The notes under the pieces were generated by a model. That model made no database searches, was not told the DNA's origin, and saw only the letters and a list, made by a program, of their open reading frames with translations. From NCBI GenBank assembly GCA_036927565.1, contig JAYESD010000001.1:33517146-33581145 (forward strand): a stretch of DNA of 64,000 bases. Direction: 5' to 3'. Origin of the DNA: Tuctoria greenei (lineage: Eukaryota > Streptophyta > Magnoliopsida > Poales > Poaceae). Within the stretch, counting starts at the first letter, position 1. The number at the start of each line of letters is the position of its first letter. Shown piece by piece: positions 11,401 to 23,810 of the stretch. A program made the position numbers and the translations under genes.

Positions 11401-12560
11401 AAGTGGAAGGTGATCTCTTAGAGGAAGACTGAGAAGCCACAACAGAACCTGAAGGTGCAGAAGAGTGAGTCACAGAATCAGCAGTTCTTGATAGTGTAGA
11501 GGCAATGAGGCAACAAAGAAGCATGAGCATCTACGCATCTGTAGTAGCAGAGTCCCCCTAAGAGCCTCTAGTACCAGCACCACAAGCACGCTATGAAGAA
11601 CGGCGAGCCAGAGTCTTCCTCCTTCTGAAACATCGTGCCTCCTCATGCCCATCTTTACCACAATAGTCACAGTGAAGACCACCACACCCTCCAGATGTAG
11701 GAGGAGTGACTGAAGAAGGTATTGTTGGTGGAGTAGCAGAGTGAAGAGGAACCGAAGAACGAGCAACCAATACTGAAAAAGATTGTAGCAGACCAGCAGA
11801 ACAAAGACGGGTCTCCTCATTACGAACGCTAGTTAGAGCATCCATAAGAGAGACACAAGGGTGACGAGCAAGTAGCTGAGCACGAAGAGGCTAAAACTCA
11901 TCACGAAGCCGAGTCAAGAAGTCATATGTGCGACAAAGCTCAAGGGCATCCTTCTGACTATGGCAAGAAGGACAGGTATCTGGTGACAACCGAGGACCAA
12001 GAGTGTCAAGCTGACGCCAAATCCCGGACGTTTGAGCAAAGAATTCTTCTACTGTAGCATCTCCCTATCATAACAGCTTCTCCTAATGAATAGCAACAAG
12101 ATAGGTAGACTGACTAGTAGGCTCATACGGATGACAAAGAAAAGCTCACATTTGGTGTGCAAATTCAAACTCAACTATGTCCGAAGCGATACGATCCTCT
12201 ATACTAGCAGCAAGAATAGCACCAGCCCGAGCGTCATCATCCAACCAAGACATGAACACACTGAAGTCTAACTCATATAAAGACAGACGAGTCTCATAAT
12301 CTTAAAGCAGCTTTTTCTTCTCCTCATCAATAGCCTTATCTGGAACGACAAACTGTGGAAGGAACAACAAGACAAGGCGAACATTGGAGATCACCCGTGA
12401 GAAACTCCCTGAGACGTAGACCATGCATATATAGACACATGTGGGGAACTCAGTCACGATAGTTGGTGCTATTGAAAAGCACTGGACAACACAAGACTAG
12501 AACCCCACCGGAAGAAGAAGTCATCCTGCTCAGACAACAGGTGATGGTGAGTGCGCAAAA
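11400..12560 (-). pseudogene. Copia gag (outer copia, broken)
   Basis: Minus-strand translation starts near 12480 with VLFNSTNYRD, the usual start of the plant copia gag domain. It continues through LYELDFSVFMSWLDDDARAG and ends with a CCHC zinc knuckle CDYCGKDGHEEARC in the open stretch 11591-11845. The knuckle binds RNA in this family. In-frame stops (for example after NYRD) show decay. Confidence 0.8.
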
Positions 12561-13016
12561 TATGCAGCGGCGGGCGACGGTGAGAGCGCAACAGAGAAGG
12601 CGGAGCAAGCTGCAGTTTTTTTTTCAGGTTGGAGCTCAACTGTAGGAACCGCACGTACTGGGGCAGCGGCTAGTCAAACAGGAGATCAAAGAACCGGTTG
12701 AAGCTCAACCCTTGAAAGCCCACGTGGCTGGGGGCAGTAGCCGGTCAATCCAGATCCAGGCGACGGGCAGACCACTATCGTGGGAACAGAGCAACTACCG
12801 GTTGAGCAGTCGGGAGAGGCGCCTCGGTAGCAATTCAAGCGTGGAAGAGCGCTAGCCCATAGGAATCCGTCGGATCGAGGACGCTCGGGGACTAGCGGAG
12901 GCGAAGCAGATGGAGCAACGACCGACGAGCTCGTATCGAGGAAGATGACTATTGAGGCCCATTGCGGTGGATACAGAACCGGCAGAAGAGGATAAGCCGA
13001 CAGTCGAATCGGTAGC
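12561..13016 (-). other. Leader part of outer copia, left of the Tat insertion
   Basis: GC-rich DNA between gag and the primer site of the outer copia, with no coding signal. It is interrupted at 13016 by the Tat-like element and resumes at 30048. The left GTAGC target duplication is 13012-13016. Confidence 0.75.
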
Positions 13017-13373
13017 TGTTGGTACCCTACATACCGGGTACCCCATAGTACCGCAAAGAGTACAAAGGAGTTCTACCTGCCAGAGTTGAAGGTCTCCTCG
13101 GGCCCCACATGTCACATTGCACCGGACCCCCTCCCCTCGTATGGGTAGCTCCTGGGTCAACACGTGTAAAGGAAAACCGGAACTAAGCTCCCAACAAAGG
13201 AATGCTCCGGTGCTGACACGTGTACAACAGCCCCGGACCTAACCCCCAGCAGAGAGAAGCTCCGGTGCCGACACGTGTACAGTAGCCCCGGACCTAACCT
13301 CCCGTAAGGGAAAGCTCCGGAGCTTTCGTGTGTGGAGCCTCCGGACCTTCATCGACGTATACACTGGCAGATC
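13017..13373 (+). repeat. 5' LTR of Tat-like element, first part
   Basis: Begins TGTTGGTACC and contains several CCCCGGACCTAAC-type repeats around 13230-13310. It is interrupted at 13373 by the chromovirus and continues at 23811. The uninterrupted copy at 29190-30042 shows the empty site, so the join is certain. Confidence 0.93.
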
Positions 13374-16173
13374 TGTGACGCCCGGTTCCGAAAAACTGAA
13401 CCAAGCTAACGCATATGTGTGCCCAGGATGTTCATCACACATACACGGGTGCAATCACAAAAGAGTATACAGAAAATTACCACAAGACAAGATTAATTAA
13501 CCAAATTTTTTTACACAAACCAGATTATCCTCGAATACAAGCTCTAATGAATATTAATGACGAGTTCAACTAATGCAGCGGAAATAAACTAATTAGGCAA
13601 CTAAGCAAGCTAAGCAAAAGGGATGGCGCAGCTCCAATCAACACCACAGGCAAAGCTGACGGTAGACACGACCTAGAACTCCGCATTATCACCATTAAAC
13701 TCCCAATCCTGACCTGCAACTGTTGGGGGGGATTGCAAGAGTGAGTACATGTCGTACTCAGCAAGTGTGGAAAGTATGACATGTGGCTGATTCAAATGAC
13801 GACAATAATAATGGCAAAGTGCTGAAAAGTACAGTAAAACATTTGAAAAGCAATATGTATATTATATGTATGTGAAGTAATCCCATCATAATCACGAGTA
13901 ATACCATAATACCAAACTGAATTCATTACCATCATCAATAAGTCTTGATTTCACCATCGTAAATAACCATATTCAATACCAGAAATAAATCCATAACCAT
14001 CCATAACCATTACCAGTACCAAATACCCTCTAATCATGTAGGTCATCCAGGCGCTCATAACCAGGAGCACGGCTATCATGATAGTTTTAAAACACTTTGC
14101 AGAGTTTGTACCTCTTTACCCACGTGTTTGTGATTTCATCAACAGTCGGCGACTAAAGAACCTCCCTTATGCCAATTACACTTCCTTTGGTGTATGGCCA
14201 AGAGATCACAAAATAGCCTTTACAAAGGGATTACTAGCCTATTTAGACCCCACTGAGGTTTCACCGGTGGCGATGTCTCCCGCAGAGCACATCTTCAACC
14301 AAGGGCCCCCTCTTGAGCCATTCGGATCCCAGGGTAGTCCCACCAATCATCAACAAATCCAATCCGACTACCCCTTCCCCGAGCATCCACAATGGTCCAA
14401 ACAGCACTAGCAAAGCCCTAATTAATCAGCTACGCCGCACCCATACTTGGCCTCGTGGTGGCACTGTAGTCTTGGCCTATTCTCGCATGAACCGGTCCTT
14501 AGATCTAAAGCAAGCAAACCACCATAACATCCAACCCATCCACATACCAGGCTTGCTTAGATCACCCATTACAATACCATATTAACCAGTTCATTTATCC
14601 ATAATCTCATCCATGCATAAATAAGTTGATTGGTATAGTTGTTTTCCATCCCAGTTGATTAAGAGAAGCAAAAAGAAAAAAAAAACCTTCCCGACTCTCT
14701 ACCATAAATTCCAGGTGACAAGGGTGGTCAAACAAAACTAGTAAACTTCCTACCATAGGGTTTCCCATCAATTTGACACAAGCATGCAGTTTTGCGAACA
14801 AAACATTTATTTAAAAAAAACAGGATCAATATGCTTCAAGGACACTTGCCTTGCTCTTGCTGTTGATTAGGGTCAAAGCCTTCAAACTCCTGGTGCTGTA
14901 GATCCTCCGCGACACTTTCTAGCGCAAATCCGTCTAATCCACACAATAAACATACAAGACAAGAAACACAATCAAAGAGTGCACAAATATTACTCAATAT
15001 GACATGACATGCATGATTGATGCAAATGCAAGGTAGAACTTGTTACTAGATTGATTTTAATGATCTCTAACTAGTTCTAATAGCTTTTAACAAGTTTATA
15101 CAGGTTTGGATTTGATTAGATCAAATTTTAGAGTCAATTCAACACAATTTAACCAGAAAGATCGGACTAGTCCGCTAGGGACCGGACAAGTCCGCACTCC
15201 GCGAGATCAGCAGATTAGGGTTTTCTAGATCGACATAAATTCAGAGATTAGGGGTTGAATTCTCGTAAGGAAAAGAGAATAGAAGGTATACCAGGTGTTT
15301 AGAACTCCAATGAACCAAGAAACTTGGAGGTAACACTTGGATCTTGATGATCTAGGGTTGGTGATGAACTTGGAGATGAATTGGTGGTGAAGGACGAAAC
15401 TTGGTGGAGATATTGATGCTCCTTCGTTTCCTCCTCTTCTCCCTCTTGCTTGGGATCTTCTCCTCCCTCCTTGATGGTGGCTCCCCACGAACTAGGGTTT
15501 GGGTGGGTGGAAAAGTGGCAAATAGACGTCAAACCAAGGGGTGGGGTTGTTTATATAGAGGCGGAGGCTAGGGTTAGATGGATTTCGAGTTTGGGATGAG
15601 TAGAGGCCGGTTTAGAGTCCCACATGGGCTCTAAAAGAGTTGGGCATGACGTCCCTAGGCCCACTTAACGTGAAACCCAAGAAACAAGTTGTAAAACAAA
15701 AGGTCAATCTCGGAGTCACGAAATATCGGACAAGTCTGGAAAGGACCGGACTAGTCCGAAGTCATCCAGAGAGAAAATCGGACAAGTCTGGCCAAAAATC
15801 GGACAAGTCCGAATTTGAACAGAGAGGAAAACAGACAAGTCCGCTGGAACACTGGACTAGTCCGGAAAAGTCCAGGGACTTAGCAAATTTTCAAGGATTC
15901 ATGGAATACCGGACTAGTCCGCACAAGATCGGACAAGTCCGAAGTTGTTCAAAGGCAAATATCGGACTAATCCGCAGCAAAAACGGACAAGTCCGTTTTT
16001 AGACAGAGAGAAATCGGACTAGTCAGCAAAACCGGACTAGTCCGCACTTTCCTACATTTTTAAGTGCGGTTTTGCTCCAATAAATTTTAAACTTGTTCCT
16101 CTTGTTATGGGTTAATGTTAAACATGTATATGAATGTATGCAGGGCATGATGCATGAAAATGAGGGTGTTACA
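13374..16173 (-). repeat. 3' LTR of innermost chromovirus (subfamily A)
   Basis: 2800 bp. Inverted, it begins TGTGACGCCC and ends GGTGTTACA. The palindrome array lies at about 15725-16050. It contains the same TATA box and AT-rich 3' half as the left LTR at 248-3043. Confidence 0.95.
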
Positions 16174-16946
16174 AACCTACCCCCCTTAAAATGAATCTCG
16201 CCCTCGAGATTCGACGCGGCAGAGAAGAGATAGGAAAATTCCTTCTTGAGATCATCCTCCAATTCCCACGTCGCTTCTTTTTCTGTGTGGTGCTTCCATT
16301 GAACTTTACACCATCTAATGACCTTGTTACTTTTGACTCTTTCCTTAGTTTCCAAGATTTTGACCGGTTGCTCAGCATACGTCAAATCTTCCTCTAATTC
16401 CAATTCTTCCATTGGCACTTGTTCTTCGGGTACTCTCAAGCACTTCTTGAGCTGGGAAACATGAAAGACATCATGTACATCCGAAAGATGAGCTGGCATC
16501 TCCAACTTATACGCTATTTCTCCTCTTTTGTCCAAAATCTTGAATGGTCCAATATAGCGAGGTGCGAGCTTACCCCTTATGTTAAACCTTTTATGACCTC
16601 TCATTGGTGACACCTTGAGGTAAACAAAATCTCCTATTTCAAAGGTTAACTTCCTTCTCCTATTGTCCGCATAGCCTTTCTGCCTTGATTGGGCAGCCCT
16701 CAAGTTTTCACAAATTATTTGGACTTGCTTTTCGGCTTCTTGCAACACATCCGGACCAAATACTTGAGTTTCCCCTGCTTCATTCCAGAATAAGGGTGTC
16801 CTACACTTCCTCCCATAAAGCGCTTCATATGGTGACATTTTCAAGCTTGCTTGGTAACTATTGTTGTATGAAAATTCTGCGTATGACAAGCTTTTGTCCC
16901 AACTTTTCCCATGCTTTAGAGCACAAGCTCTTAACATGTCCTCCAA
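16023..16946 (-). CDS. Chromovirus polyprotein, integrase C-terminus and chromodomain
   Basis: An open stretch of 307 codons in the same frame as the polyprotein upstream, separated from it by one TAG (16950-16952). It starts with LEDMLRACALKHGKSWD, continues with SYQASLKMSPYEALYGRKC (integrase core end) and GKLAPRYIGPFKIL (GPY/F-type module). It then ends with the chromodomain segment VQWKHHTEKEATWELEDD. Reading runs about 150 bases into the 3' LTR because the usual stop just inside the LTR is lost. In the sister copy (3-266) the stop is present. Confidence 0.88.
   Translation of the reverse strand: MEDMLRACALKHGKSWDKSLSYAEFSYNNSYQASLKMSPYEALYGRKCRTPLFWNEAGETQVFGPDVLQEAEKQVQIICENLRAAQSRQKGYADNRRRKLTFEIGDFVYLKVSPMRGHKRFNIRGKLAPRYIGPFKILDKRGEIAYKLEMPAHLSDVHDVFHVSQLKKCLRVPEEQVPMEELELEEDLTYAEQPVKILETKERVKSNKVIRWCKVQWKHHTEKEATWELEDDLKKEFSYLFSAASNLEGEIHFKGGRFVTPSFSCIMPCIHSYTCLTLTHNKRNKFKIYWSKTALKNVGKCGLVRFC
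16176..16190 (-). other. Polypurine tract of innermost chromovirus
   Basis: CCTACCCCCCTTAA on the plus strand is the complement of the purine run that precedes the 3' LTR. It starts two bases from the LTR border at 16173. Confidence 0.85.
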
Positions 16947-16949
16947 AAT

Positions 16950-19900
16950 CTAACTGGTCCTCTCGGTTTGTCCATCCGTTTGAGGATGATATGCTGAACT
17001 AAAATTCAACCTCGTTCCCAAAGCTTCATGCAACTTTTGCCAAAACCTGGAAGTAAATTGAGAACCTCTATCCGAGACTATTTTCTTCGGTACTCCATGT
17101 CGGCACACAATATGCTCCATATACAATTCTGCTAGCTTTGCGGTGGTATATGTGGTCTTGACAGGAATAAAGTGAGCTGATTTTGTCAACCGATCTACAA
17201 TAACCCATATTGAATCATAGCCATACTGGGTTCGCGGTAATCCAACTATAAAGTCCATACCAATCTCTTCCCACTTCCACTCTGGAATCTTCAATGGCTG
17301 CAATAACCCTGCCGGCCTTTGATGTTCCGCCTTGACTCGTTGGCATACGTCACACAATGCAACATATTCGGCTATGTCCTTCTTCATGCTATCCCACCAA
17401 TAGCAAGTCTTCAAGTCTTTGTACATCTTCGTACATCCATGGTGAATCGAGTAAGGCGAGTCATGTGCCTCCTTTAATATTGTCTCCCGAATATGCTTTA
17501 CATTAGGCACAACGATCCTCCTTCCAAGCCATAAGGTACCATGTTCATCTTCATCAAATCTGAATTCTCTCCCTTCCTCAGTCCTTTCCTTGATTTCCTT
17601 GATCTCTTTATCTGCGGTTTGTGCTTCTCGAATTTCTTGCTCCAAGGTCGGATTTAACTCCATCATTTCCATCTCATTTACAAACCCGAGGTTCAACCGT
17701 TCAAACTCCTTACATAACTCGGACGGTAAGTCTCGAACTGTGAGTTGGTGACTTACTCCCTTCCTACTCAAAGCATCGGCCACTACATTGGCCTTCCCCG
17801 GATGATAGTTGATCCCCAAATCATAATCTTTGATGAGCTCCAACCATCTTCGTTGCCTCAAGTTCAGATCCGTTTGTGTGAAAATATACTTCAAACTCTT
17901 ATGATCCGTGTAAATTTCACACCTATGTCCAAGAATATAGTGTCTCCAAATCTTCAATGCATGTACCACGGCTGCTAGTTCAAGATCATGCGTGGGGTAA
18001 TTCTGCTCATGTTTCTTCAATTGTCTTGATGCATAGGCGACCACTTGACCTTCTTGCATCAATACACATCCAAGCCCTTGTCTTGATGCGTCACAATAAA
18101 TATCAAAACTCTTGCTTACATCCGGCAATACTAAAACTGGGGCTGTTGTCAACCTCTTCTTCAACTCCTCAAAACTGTTTTGACAAGCTTCAGTCCATTG
18201 GAACGCCTTTCCCTTCATTAGCAACTCCGTCATAGGCTTGGCTATCTTGGAAAAATCCTTGATGAATCTACGGTAATATCCAGCCATCCCAAGAAAACTC
18301 CTTATTTCCTTGACATTTTGCGGCGGTTCCCACTTCAACACGTCTCTCACTTTTCCGGGGTCAACCGATACTCCTCCTCCTAAGATTATATGACCCAAAA
18401 ATGGCACCTCTTTCAACCAAAACTGGCACTTGTTGAACTTGGCATACAATTGATGCTCCCTCAATTTCTGCAGCGTAAGCCTCAAGTGTTCCTCATGTTC
18501 CTTCTCATCCTTTGAGTAGATCATAATATCATCAATGAACACCACAATGAACTTATCTAAGTACTCCATGAAGACCTTATTCATGAGGTACATAAAGTAG
18601 GCAGGTGCATTTGTCAATCCAAAAGACATCACAGTGTAATCATAAGATCCATACCGTGTCCTAAAAGCTGTCTTGGGTATGTCCGATGGTCTAATCTTCA
18701 TTTGAAAGTATCCCGACCTCAAATAAATCTTAGAGAAGACACAAGCACCCTTCATCTGATCAAACAAAGCCTCTATACGGGGTAAGGTGTACTTGTTCTT
18801 GATGGTCACCTCGTTGAGTGCTCGGTAATCCACGCACATCCTTTGGGACCCGTCCTTCTTGTCCACAAACAGCACAGGCGCTCCCCAAGGTGAAGAACTA
18901 GGGCGAATAAAACCCTTCTCTAATTGCTCTTGAATTTGCTTCTTGAGCTCCGCTAATTCCATAGGAGGCATCCTATACGGCCTCTTGGCTATAGGTGCAG
19001 TTCTAGGTATTAAATCAATAACAAACTCAATGTCTCGATCGGGTGGCATACCTGGCAACTCGTCCGGAAAAACATCCAAAAATTCACACACTACCGGAAT
19101 CTCCTCAATTGCGGCACCGTCCATATGATTCAATTCCAATTGCTTCAGTGCGGTTTGAGATGCTTCAAATTCTACGGTGATCCCTTCCTCATTGGTCAAC
19201 TTCACCGTCTTCGTGGCACACTCAATAACTCCAGTGTGCTTCCTCAACCAGTCCATACCAAGTATAATGTCCAATCCTTGAGAATCCAAAACTATAAGGT
19301 TGGCGGAGAAGTCTACCCCCCTTATTCTAAGGCTTACTTTTGGACATACTATATTTGTCCTCATCTCTCCTCCAGGAGACTTAACCAACAGAGTAAACTT
19401 CATATGAGAGATAGGCAAACTATACTTGGCAACATACTTCAATGCAATGAATGAATGCGATGCTCCAGAATCAAATAACATAGTCGTGGGGTTGGAGTTA
19501 GCGAGAAACATACCAATGACCACGTCATCCGCTTGCTGAGCATCCTCCATAGAGACATGGTTCACGTTGCCACGAGCAAAATTCTGCTGTCCACGGCTTC
19601 CTTGTGGCTGCCCTCCATTGGGTCTTGGGTTTTGCCTCGGTGCATTGCTTCCTTGACCAAGGCCTAACTTAGGACATTGATGCGCAATGTGTCCAGCTTC
19701 TCCACAAGTATAACACTTCTTAACTCCACCGGAATTGTTGGGACGAGCTTGGTTTTGAGCATTTGCAGCAGAAAAATCAGCACGAGGCGCATAAGGCATC
19801 AGAGGCCTAGGGGCTTGCATGACAGGGTGCTGCTGCACAAACTGAGTTGGGCGTGGTGCATAACTAGGGCGCTGAGCAGGAATAGAGGAGCTGTAATGAG

Positions 19901-19988
19901 GCGCATTGGGTGGTGCAAGGCGAGGGCGCACATTACTTCCTTGTTGTTGTCCTTGATATGGCACCTTCCTCTTGATTTCTTGCTCCAT
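16950..19988 (-). pseudogene. Chromovirus pol: protease, RT, RNase H, integrase
   Basis: 1012 codons open. The nucleocapsid zinc knuckle CYTCGEAGHIAHQC is at residues 92-105, the protease LFDSGASHSFI near 171-181, and RT FIDD at 484-487. RNase H has YCDAS near 631, YTDH near 693 and VADALSR near 736. Integrase has a His-Cys zinc module near 842-882, then core acidic residues in GMDF (912), SDRGSQF (973) and QTERT (1009). RT motif A reads SKIYLRSGY, where relatives have Asp in place of Tyr 422; the copy at 57269-57625 still has the Asp. That change should kill RT activity. A TAG ends the frame right after QTERTS, and another precedes the first residue. Confidence 0.93.
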
Positions 19989-20735
19989 CTAATGGATCTT
20001 GTTCTCAACCACAATTGCTTTGTCCACAAGCTTCTGGAAATTGACATAATCGCAATTGAGTAGTTGCACTTGGATCTCATTGTTCAAGCCCCTCATGAAC
20101 GAGTATTGCTTTTGGCTGTCCCGACTAACATCCTCAGGCGCGTACCTTGAGAGTTGAGTGAATTTATTGAGATATTCACTCACGCTTGATCTTCCTTGCC
20201 TTAAATTCTCAAATTCTTGCCTCTTCAAGATCATAACACCCTCCGGCACATAACGAGAACGAAAATTCTCCTTGAATTCGGCCCAAGTAATTCTCTCTTG
20301 GTTCTCATGAGCATTGCAATAAGAATCCCACCAATCCGCAGCTGCTCCAACTAATTGATGAGAAGCAAATAGCACCTTCTCCCAGTCACTACATTGGAAA
20401 ATAGCTAGCTTCTTCTCCACGGACTTGAGCCAATCATCCGCATCCATAGGGTTTGCGGCTTGAGCAAAGGTTGGCGGCCTAGTCCTCATAAACTCTCCCA
20501 ACAGGTTATGAGGAGGCGGGGGTGGCGGTGGAGGCATGTGGGGTTGATTGTTGATGTTGCCAGCCTGCAGCTGTCCCATTGTTTGTATCATGGTCTGCAT
20601 GAGCTGGTTTTGCATAGCCAATAGCTGTTCAATGTTGATAGCCCCCTGAGTAGATCCTTGTCCAACGTTGTTCTGAGGTACTCCATTGTTCTCCTCCTCA
20701 TCATTGCCATCCTTCTGGTCGCGAGTCCTCACCAT
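19989..20735 (-). CDS. Chromovirus gag (capsid part)
   Basis: 248 codons, starting MVRTRDQKDGNDEEENN; the same start is conserved in the copy at 55316. A glutamine-, methionine- and proline-rich N-terminus (PPPPPPPPHN) is followed by a retrotransposon gag domain with DADDWLKSVEKKL, SHQLVGAAADWWDSY and FRSRYVPEGV. It would package the element RNA. It ends in ENKIH and TAG, directly in frame with the downstream pol frame. In the other copy the equivalent codons read through (ENKVREMEQ), so this TAG is probably a mutation, unless it is a suppressed stop. Confidence 0.9.
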   Translation of the reverse strand: MVRTRDQKDGNDEEENNGVPQNNVGQGSTQGAINIEQLLAMQNQLMQTMIQTMGQLQAGNINNQPHMPPPPPPPPHNLLGEFMRTRPPTFAQAANPMDADDWLKSVEKKLAIFQCSDWEKVLFASHQLVGAAADWWDSYCNAHENQERITWAEFKENFRSRYVPEGVMILKRQEFENLRQGRSSVSEYLNKFTQLSRYAPEDVSRDSQKQYSFMRGLNNEIQVQLLNCDYVNFQKLVDKAIVVENKIH

Positions 20736-20987
20736 CTGAAGAAAGCAATAGGTAAGAATTAGAAAACGTCCCCAACTAAATGCATCAAGGGATATAAACT
20801 AAACAGCTAGCCACACTAGCCTAGGTGCACATGGCAATGCTAAGGCATCCCCAAATCCTCTATTAAGCACACAAGCAAACAATATATATAGCAAACAGCA
20901 CACTTAAGCAAAAACACATCGATTCCTGAGTGCTCCTATGTGCTCTAAAGTGTCCATTCTATCTAGGCTGCATCCTACGGTCAACCT
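20736..20987 (-). other. Untranslated leader of innermost chromovirus
   Basis: About 250 bp between primer site and gag start with no coding signal. Related leader sequence lies at 55071-55315 in the other copy. Confidence 0.7.
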
Positions 20988-21002
20988 GTGGCTCTGACAC
21001 CA
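20988..21002 (-). other. Primer binding site (initiator tRNA-Met type)
   Basis: On the minus strand TGGTGTCAGAGCCAC lies three bases after the 5' LTR. It differs by one base from the common plant TGGTATCAGAGCCA site complementary to initiator tRNA-Met. Confidence 0.85.
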
Positions 21003-21005
21003 ATC

Positions 21006-23805
21006 TGTGACGCCCGGTCCCGAAAAACTGAACCAAGCTAACGCATGTGTGCCCAGGATGTTCATCACACATACACGAGTGCAATCACAAAAGAGTATAC
21101 AGAAAATTACCACAAGACAATATTAATTAACCAAATTTTTTTACACAAACCAGATTATCCTTGAATACAAGCTCTAATGAATATTAATGACGAGTTCAAC
21201 TAATGCAGCAGAAATAAACTAATTAGGCAACTAAGCAAGCTAAGCAAAAGTGATAGCGCAGCTCCAATCAACACCACAGACAAAGCTGACGGTAGACACG
21301 GCTTAGAACTCCGCATTATCACCATTAAACTCCCAATCCTGACCTGCAACTGTTGGGGGGGATTGCAAGAGTGAGTACATGTCGTACTCAGCAAGTGTGG
21401 AAAGTATGACATGTGGCTGATTCAAATGACGACAATAATAATGGAAAAGTGCTGAAAAGTACAGTAAAACATTTGAAAAGCAATATGTATATTATATGTA
21501 TGTGAAGTAATCCCATCATAATCACGAGTAATACCATAATACCAAACTGAATTCATTACCATCATCAATAAGTCCAGATTTCACCATCGTCAATAACCAT
21601 ATTCAATACCAGAAATAAATCCATAACCATCCATAACCATTACCAGTACCAAATACCCTCTAATCATGTAGGTCATCCAGGCGCTCATAACCGGGAGCAC
21701 GGCTATCATGATAGTTTTAAAACACTCTGCAGAGTTTGTACCTCTTTACCCACGTGTTTGTGATTTCATCACCCGTCGGCGACTAAAGAACCTCCCTTAT
21801 GCCAATTACACTTCCTTTGGTGTATGGCCAAGAGATCACAAAATAGCCTTTACAAAGGGATTACTAGCCTATTTAGACCCCACTGAGGTTTCACCGGTGG
21901 CGATGTCTCCCGCAGAGCACATCTTCAACCAAGGGCCCCCTCTTGAGCCATTCGGATCCCAGGGTAGTCCCACCAATCATCAACAAACTCAATCCGACTA
22001 CCCCTTCCCCGAGCATCCACAATGGTCCAAACAGCACTAGCAAAGCCCTAATTAATCAGCTACGCCGCACCCATACTTGGCCTCGTGGTGGCACTGTAGT
22101 CCTGGCCTATTCTCGCATGAACCGGTTCTTAGATCTAAAGCAAGCAAACCACCATAACATCCAACCCATCCACATACCAGGCTTGCTTAGATCACCCATT
22201 ACAATACCATATTAAACAGTTCATTTATCCATAATCTCATCCGTGCATAAATAAGTTGATTGGTATAGTTGTTTTCCATCCCAGTTGATTAAGCGAAGCA
22301 AAAAGAAAAAAAAAACTTCCCGACTCTCTACCATAAATTCCAGGTGACAAGGGTGGTCAAACAAAACTAGTAAACTTTCTACCATAGGGTTTCCCATCAA
22401 TTTGACACAAGCATGCAGTTTTGCGAACAAAACATTTATTTAAAAAAAACAGGATCAATATGCTTCAAGGACACTTGCCTTGCTCTTGCTGTTGATTAGG
22501 GTCAAAGCCTTCAAACTCCTGGTGCTGTAGATCCTCCGCGGCACTTTCTAGCGCAAATCCGTCTAATCCACACAATAAACATACAAGACAAGAAACACAA
22601 TCAAAGAGTGCACAAATATTACTCAATATGACATGACATGCATGATTGATGCAAATGCAAGGTAGAACTTGTTACTAGATTGATTTTAATGATCTCTAAC
22701 TAGTTCTAATAGCTTTTAACAAGTTTATTCAGGTTTGGATTTGATTAGATCAAATTTTAGAGTCAATTCAACACAATTTAACCAGAAAGATCGGACTAGT
22801 CCGCTAGGGACCGGACAAGTCCGCACTCCGCGAGATCAGCAGATTAGGGTTTTCTAGATCGACGTAAATTCGGAGATTAGGGGTTGAATTCTCGTAAGGA
22901 AAAGAGAATAGAAGGTATACCAGGTGTTTAGAACTCCAATGAACCAAGAAACTTGGAGGTAACACTTGGATCTTGATGATCTAGGGTTGGTGATGAACTT
23001 GGAGATGAATTGGTGGTGAAGGACGAAACTTGGTGGAGATCTTGATCCTCCTTCGTTTCCTCCTCTTCTCCCTCTTGCTTGGGATCTTCTCCTCCCTCCT
23101 TGATGGTGGCTCCCCACGAACTAGGGTTTGGGTGGGTGGAAAAGTGGCAAATAGACGTCAAACCAAGGGGTGGGGTTGTTTATATAGAGGCGGAGGCTAG
23201 GGTTAGATGGATTTCGAGTTTGGGATGAGTAGAGGCCGGTTTAGAGTCCCACATGGGCTCTAAAAGAGTTGGGCACGACATCCCTAGGCCCACTTAACGT
23301 GAAACCCAAGAAACAAGTCGTAAAACAAAAGGTCAATCTCGGAGTCACGAAATATCGGACAAGTCTGGAAAGGACCGGACTAGTCCGAAGTCGTCCAGAG
23401 AGAAAATCGGACAAGTCTGGCCAAAAATCGGACAAGTTCGAATTTAAACAGAGAGGAAAACGGACAAGTCCGCTGGAACACCGGACTAGTCCAGAAAAGT
23501 CCAGGGACTTAGCAAATTTTCAAGGATTCATGGAATACCGGACTAGTCCGCACAAGATCGGACAAGTCCGAAGTTGTCCAAAGGCAAATATCGGACTAAT
23601 CCGCAGCAAAAATGGACAAGTCCGTTTTTAGACAGAGAGAAATCGTACTAGTCCTCAGCAAAACCGGACTAGTCCGCACTTTCCTACATTTTTAAGTGCG
23701 GTTTTGCTCCAATAAATTTTAAACTTGTTCCTCTTGTTATGGGTTAATGTTAAACATGTATATGAATGTATGCGGGACATGATGCATGAAAATGAGGGTG
23801 TTATA
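21006..23805 (-). repeat. 5' LTR of innermost chromovirus (subfamily A)
   Basis: 2800 bp, colinear with 13374-16173. Palindromes lie at about 23355-23685 and downstream at 22793-22825. One terminus is changed (GTTATA instead of GTTACA at 23800-23805). The flank AGATC matches the left target duplication. Confidence 0.95.
23179..23186 (-). promoter_or_regulatory. TATA box of innermost chromovirus 5' LTR
   Basis: TTTATATA on the plus strand (TATATAAA on the element strand), at the same distance from the palindrome array as in the left LTR. It is the expected promoter for gag-pol RNA. Confidence 0.72.
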
Positions 23806-23810
23806 AGATC

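Larger units (their letters stand above)
13374..23805 (-). mobile_element. Innermost chromovirus (Ty3/gypsy), nearly complete
   Basis: 10.4 kb on the minus strand: 5' LTR 21006-23805, 3' LTR 13374-16173, both 2800 bp, with exact target duplication AGATC at 13369-13373 and 23806-23810. It has an initiator tRNA-Met-type primer site, one long gag-pol frame with two in-frame TAG codons, a C-terminal chromodomain and a polypurine tract. LTRs differ by about 50 of 2800 positions, so it is the youngest complete element here. Protein features and long LTRs suggest the Tekay/Del group of chromoviruses. Confidence 0.95.
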
